14,470 bases of DNA from Deltaproteobacteria bacterium (GTDB taxonomy: Bacteria; Desulfobacterota; Deferrisomatia; Deferrisomatales; Deferrisomataceae): positions 1-14,470 of the forward strand of contig JAADGT010000197.1 in the NCBI GenBank assembly GCA_013152215.1, read 5' to 3'. The notes under the pieces were generated by a model, which was given only the letters and a program-made list of their open reading frames with translations, was not told where the DNA came from and made no database searches. Both the position numbers and the translations under genes were made by a program. Shown piece by piece: positions 13,021 through 14,470 of this stretch (position 1 is its first letter; the number at the start of each line of letters is the position of its first letter).

Positions 13021-14462
13021 CCCTTCACCACCCCCAGGGGCCGGAGCCGGGCCACCTTCCGGGATATGCCGGCCCCGTCCACCACACCGACCACCTCGTC
13101 CACATCCTTGTAGGCCTCGGGCATCTCCTCGGCCAGGGTCTTCGTACCGGCCGAGAACACGAAGATTCCCTGCTGCTCCAGATCCCTGCGCACCTGGGCC
13201 CCCCTCTTCCGTTTCAGTGCGGCCTTCCGGCTCAGGACCCGGCCGGCCCCGTGACAGGTCGATCCGAAGGTCTCCTCCATGGCTTTGGCCGTGCCCCGGA
13301 GGATGTAGGAGGCCCGCCCCATGTCGCCGGGGATCAACACCGGTTGGCCAACGGCCCGGTACCGGGCCGGAACCCGGGGATCGCCTGGCCCGAAGGCCCG
13401 GGTGGCCCCCTTCCGGTGAACCAGCACCCACCGCTCCCGGCCGTCCACCACGTGGAGCTCGCGCTTGGCGATGTTGTGGGCCACGTCGTAGAGGAGCCGG
13501 AGCCCCAGATCCCGGGGGGAGGCCCCGAAGAAGTCCAGGAGCGCCTCCCGGGTCCAGTGCATCAGGGCCTGCCGGTTCGCCCAGGCGTAGTTGGCCGCCG
13601 CGGCCATGGCCCCCAGGTACTTCCGGGCCGCGTCGCTCCGGAGAAACGCGCAGGCGAGCTGGCGGTCCGGCAGATCCAACCCCTCCCTGGCCACCTCCCG
13701 GGCCATGACCTTCAGGTAGTCGTCGCAAACCTGGTAGCCGAACCCCCGGCTGCCGGAGTGGATCATCACCGTGATCTGGCCCTCTGCCAGCCCGAACGCC
13801 TCCGCCGCCTCGGGGTCGAAGATCCGCTCCACGTACTGGACCTCGAGGAAGTGGTTGCCAGACCCCAGGGTGCCCACCTGGTTGACCCCCCGCTCGTAGG
13901 CCCGAGGAGAGACCGCGTCCGGGTCCGCCCCCTCCAGGCAGCCCTCCTCCTCGGTCGCCTCCAGGTCCTCGGGCCATCCGTAGCCGGCCTCCACCGCCCA
14001 CCGGGCACCCTGCACCAGCACCCTGCGCTCGTCCTTCCGCGACAGCCGGATCGCGCCGGTGGACCCGACCCCGGACGGGATGCGAGAGAACAGAAACCCC
14101 ATCAGGTCCCGCACCCGGGCCCGAACCTCGTCCACGGTCAGATGGGTGGTCATCAGGCGACCCCCGCAGTTGATGTCGTAGCCCCCCCCCCCCGGCGAGA
14201 CCACCCCCTCTTCCGCGTCCATCCCGGCCACCCCTCCGATGGGGAAGCCGTAGCCCCAGTGCACGTCGGGCATGGCCATGCTGGCCCTCAGGATCCCCGG
14301 CAGGGTGGCCACGTTGCGCACCTGCTCGGGAGCCCGCTCCGACCGGATATGGCCGATCATCTCCTCGCTGGCGTAGATCACCCCCGGCACCCGCATGGCC
14401 CCTTGGCGGGGGATCTCCCAGCAATACTTGTCGATCCGCTTGAGCTCGCTTCCCTCGCTCAT
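13017..14462 (-). CDS. rtcB: RNA-splicing ligase RtcB
   Basis: GTP- and Mn-dependent ligase joining RNA 3'-phosphate or 2',3'-cyclic phosphate ends to 5'-OH ends. The 481 residues cover the whole family length. Metal and catalytic residues match those of Pyrococcus RtcB: D96 and C99 (YDINC), H204 (GSGNHFLEVQ), H235 (MIHSGSRGFG), H329 (DVAHNIAKRE) and the guanylated H404 (TCHGAGRVLSRKAA). The pocket segment reads SPGGGGYDINCGGR, where the family has SPGGVGYDINCGVR, so positions 93 and 101 are Gly instead of Val. The first change lies in a G12 tract. The ATG at 14462 gives the normal N terminus (IDKYCWEIP), but only eight upstream bases are visible, so promoter and ribosome site cannot be judged. 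It heads an apparent operon with the sigma/anti-sigma pair. Confidence 0.96.
   Translation of the reverse strand: MSEGSELKRIDKYCWEIPRQGAMRVPGVIYASEEMIGHIRSERAPEQVRNVATLPGILRASMAMPDVHWGYGFPIGGVAGMDAEEGVVSPGGGGYDINCGGRLMTTHLTVDEVRARVRDLMGFLFSRIPSGVGSTGAIRLSRKDERRVLVQGARWAVEAGYGWPEDLEATEEEGCLEGADPDAVSPRAYERGVNQVGTLGSGNHFLEVQYVERIFDPEAAEAFGLAEGQITVMIHSGSRGFGYQVCDDYLKVMAREVAREGLDLPDRQLACAFLRSDAARKYLGAMAAAANYAWANRQALMHWTREALLDFFGASPRDLGLRLLYDVAHNIAKRELHVVDGRERWVLVHRKGATRAFGPGDPRVPARYRAVGQPVLIPGDMGRASYILRGTAKAMEETFGSTCHGAGRVLSRKAALKRKRGAQVRRDLEQQGIFVFSAGTKTLAEEMPEAYKDVDEVVGVVDGAGISRKVARLRPLGVVKG
14182..14193. repeat. 12-base homopolymer (C on plus, G on coding strand) inside rtcB
   Basis: Twelve C in a row, coding on the minus strand for the four Gly of SPGGGGYD. 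Tracts of this length are prone to replication slippage and sequencing indels; the current length keeps the frame. Confidence 0.9.
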
Positions 14463-14470
14463 GGTCCATC

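Noticed and set aside
12445..14469. One long minus-strand frame that would fuse the sigma factor to an upstream 480-residue region.
   Set aside because: The upstream part is rtcB read in the wrong frame; the sigma factor has its own ATG overlapping the rtcB stop and normal ECF length.

Overview
This is a very GC-rich bacterial window. The gene content (LolA, a Tat-exported membrane-bound [NiFe] hydrogenase with its cytochrome b, RimO, and an ECF sigma factor with a zinc-finger anti-sigma) points to a Gram-negative respiratory bacterium. A deep-branching deltaproteobacterial / Desulfobacterota-type organism is my best guess; this rests on overall gene style, not on a marker gene.

Layout. (1) Positions 3-1574 hold the C-terminal motor and gamma domain of an FtsK/SpoIIIE DNA translocase, cut by the left edge. 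(2) After a roughly 400-base gap with an imperfect inverted repeat comes a tightly packed plus-strand cluster, 1977-5814: lolA, rimO, an apbE-type FMN transferase, a NusG-domain-II protein and a Gx-transporter/S-component-like membrane protein. Every junction overlaps, and three consecutive ones are GTGA start/stop overlaps. (3) On the minus strand, a MoaD/ThiS-like sulfur carrier (5757-5990) converges on, and overlaps, the end of the Gx gene. It is followed by a TVP38/TMEM64 (SNARE-associated, DedA-like) membrane protein (6262-6972) and a 58-residue exported Cys-motif protein (7481-7657) that has its own promoter and terminator-like hairpin. The gaps here carry degenerate copies of a dispersed intergenic repeat. 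(4) An AT-rich control region (about 7780-8109) precedes a plus-strand hydrogenase operon, 8110-12121: Tat-targeted small subunit, large subunit, b-type cytochrome, maturation endopeptidase. (5) On the minus strand, 14462-12194, RtcB RNA ligase, an ECF sigma factor and a zf-HC2 anti-sigma factor are joined by two ATGA overlaps.

How the genes work together. The hydrogenase set is a classic H2-uptake module: H2 is oxidised at the NiFe site outside the membrane, electrons pass through the small-subunit clusters to cytochrome b and quinone, and the endopeptidase trims the large subunit. No hyp genes are in view. ApbE, the NusG-II protein and the Gx protein form a recurring neighbourhood connected with flavin or quinone electron-transfer chemistry, although their joint role is unproven. 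The rtcB-sigma-anti-sigma arrangement suggests that RNA repair is wired to a stress regulon through an ECF system rather than through the RtcR activator known from E. coli.

Most interesting points: the small subunit has Cys-Thr-Gly-Asp where a proximal-cluster ligand Cys is expected; rtcB has a 12-G tract and two Val-to-Gly changes in its active-site segment; rtcB is coupled to an ECF system; a short exported Cys-motif gene is easily missed; and the intergenic repeats form a family. I did not find a CRISPR array, tRNA, rRNA, intact insertion sequence or clearly novel multi-gene system.
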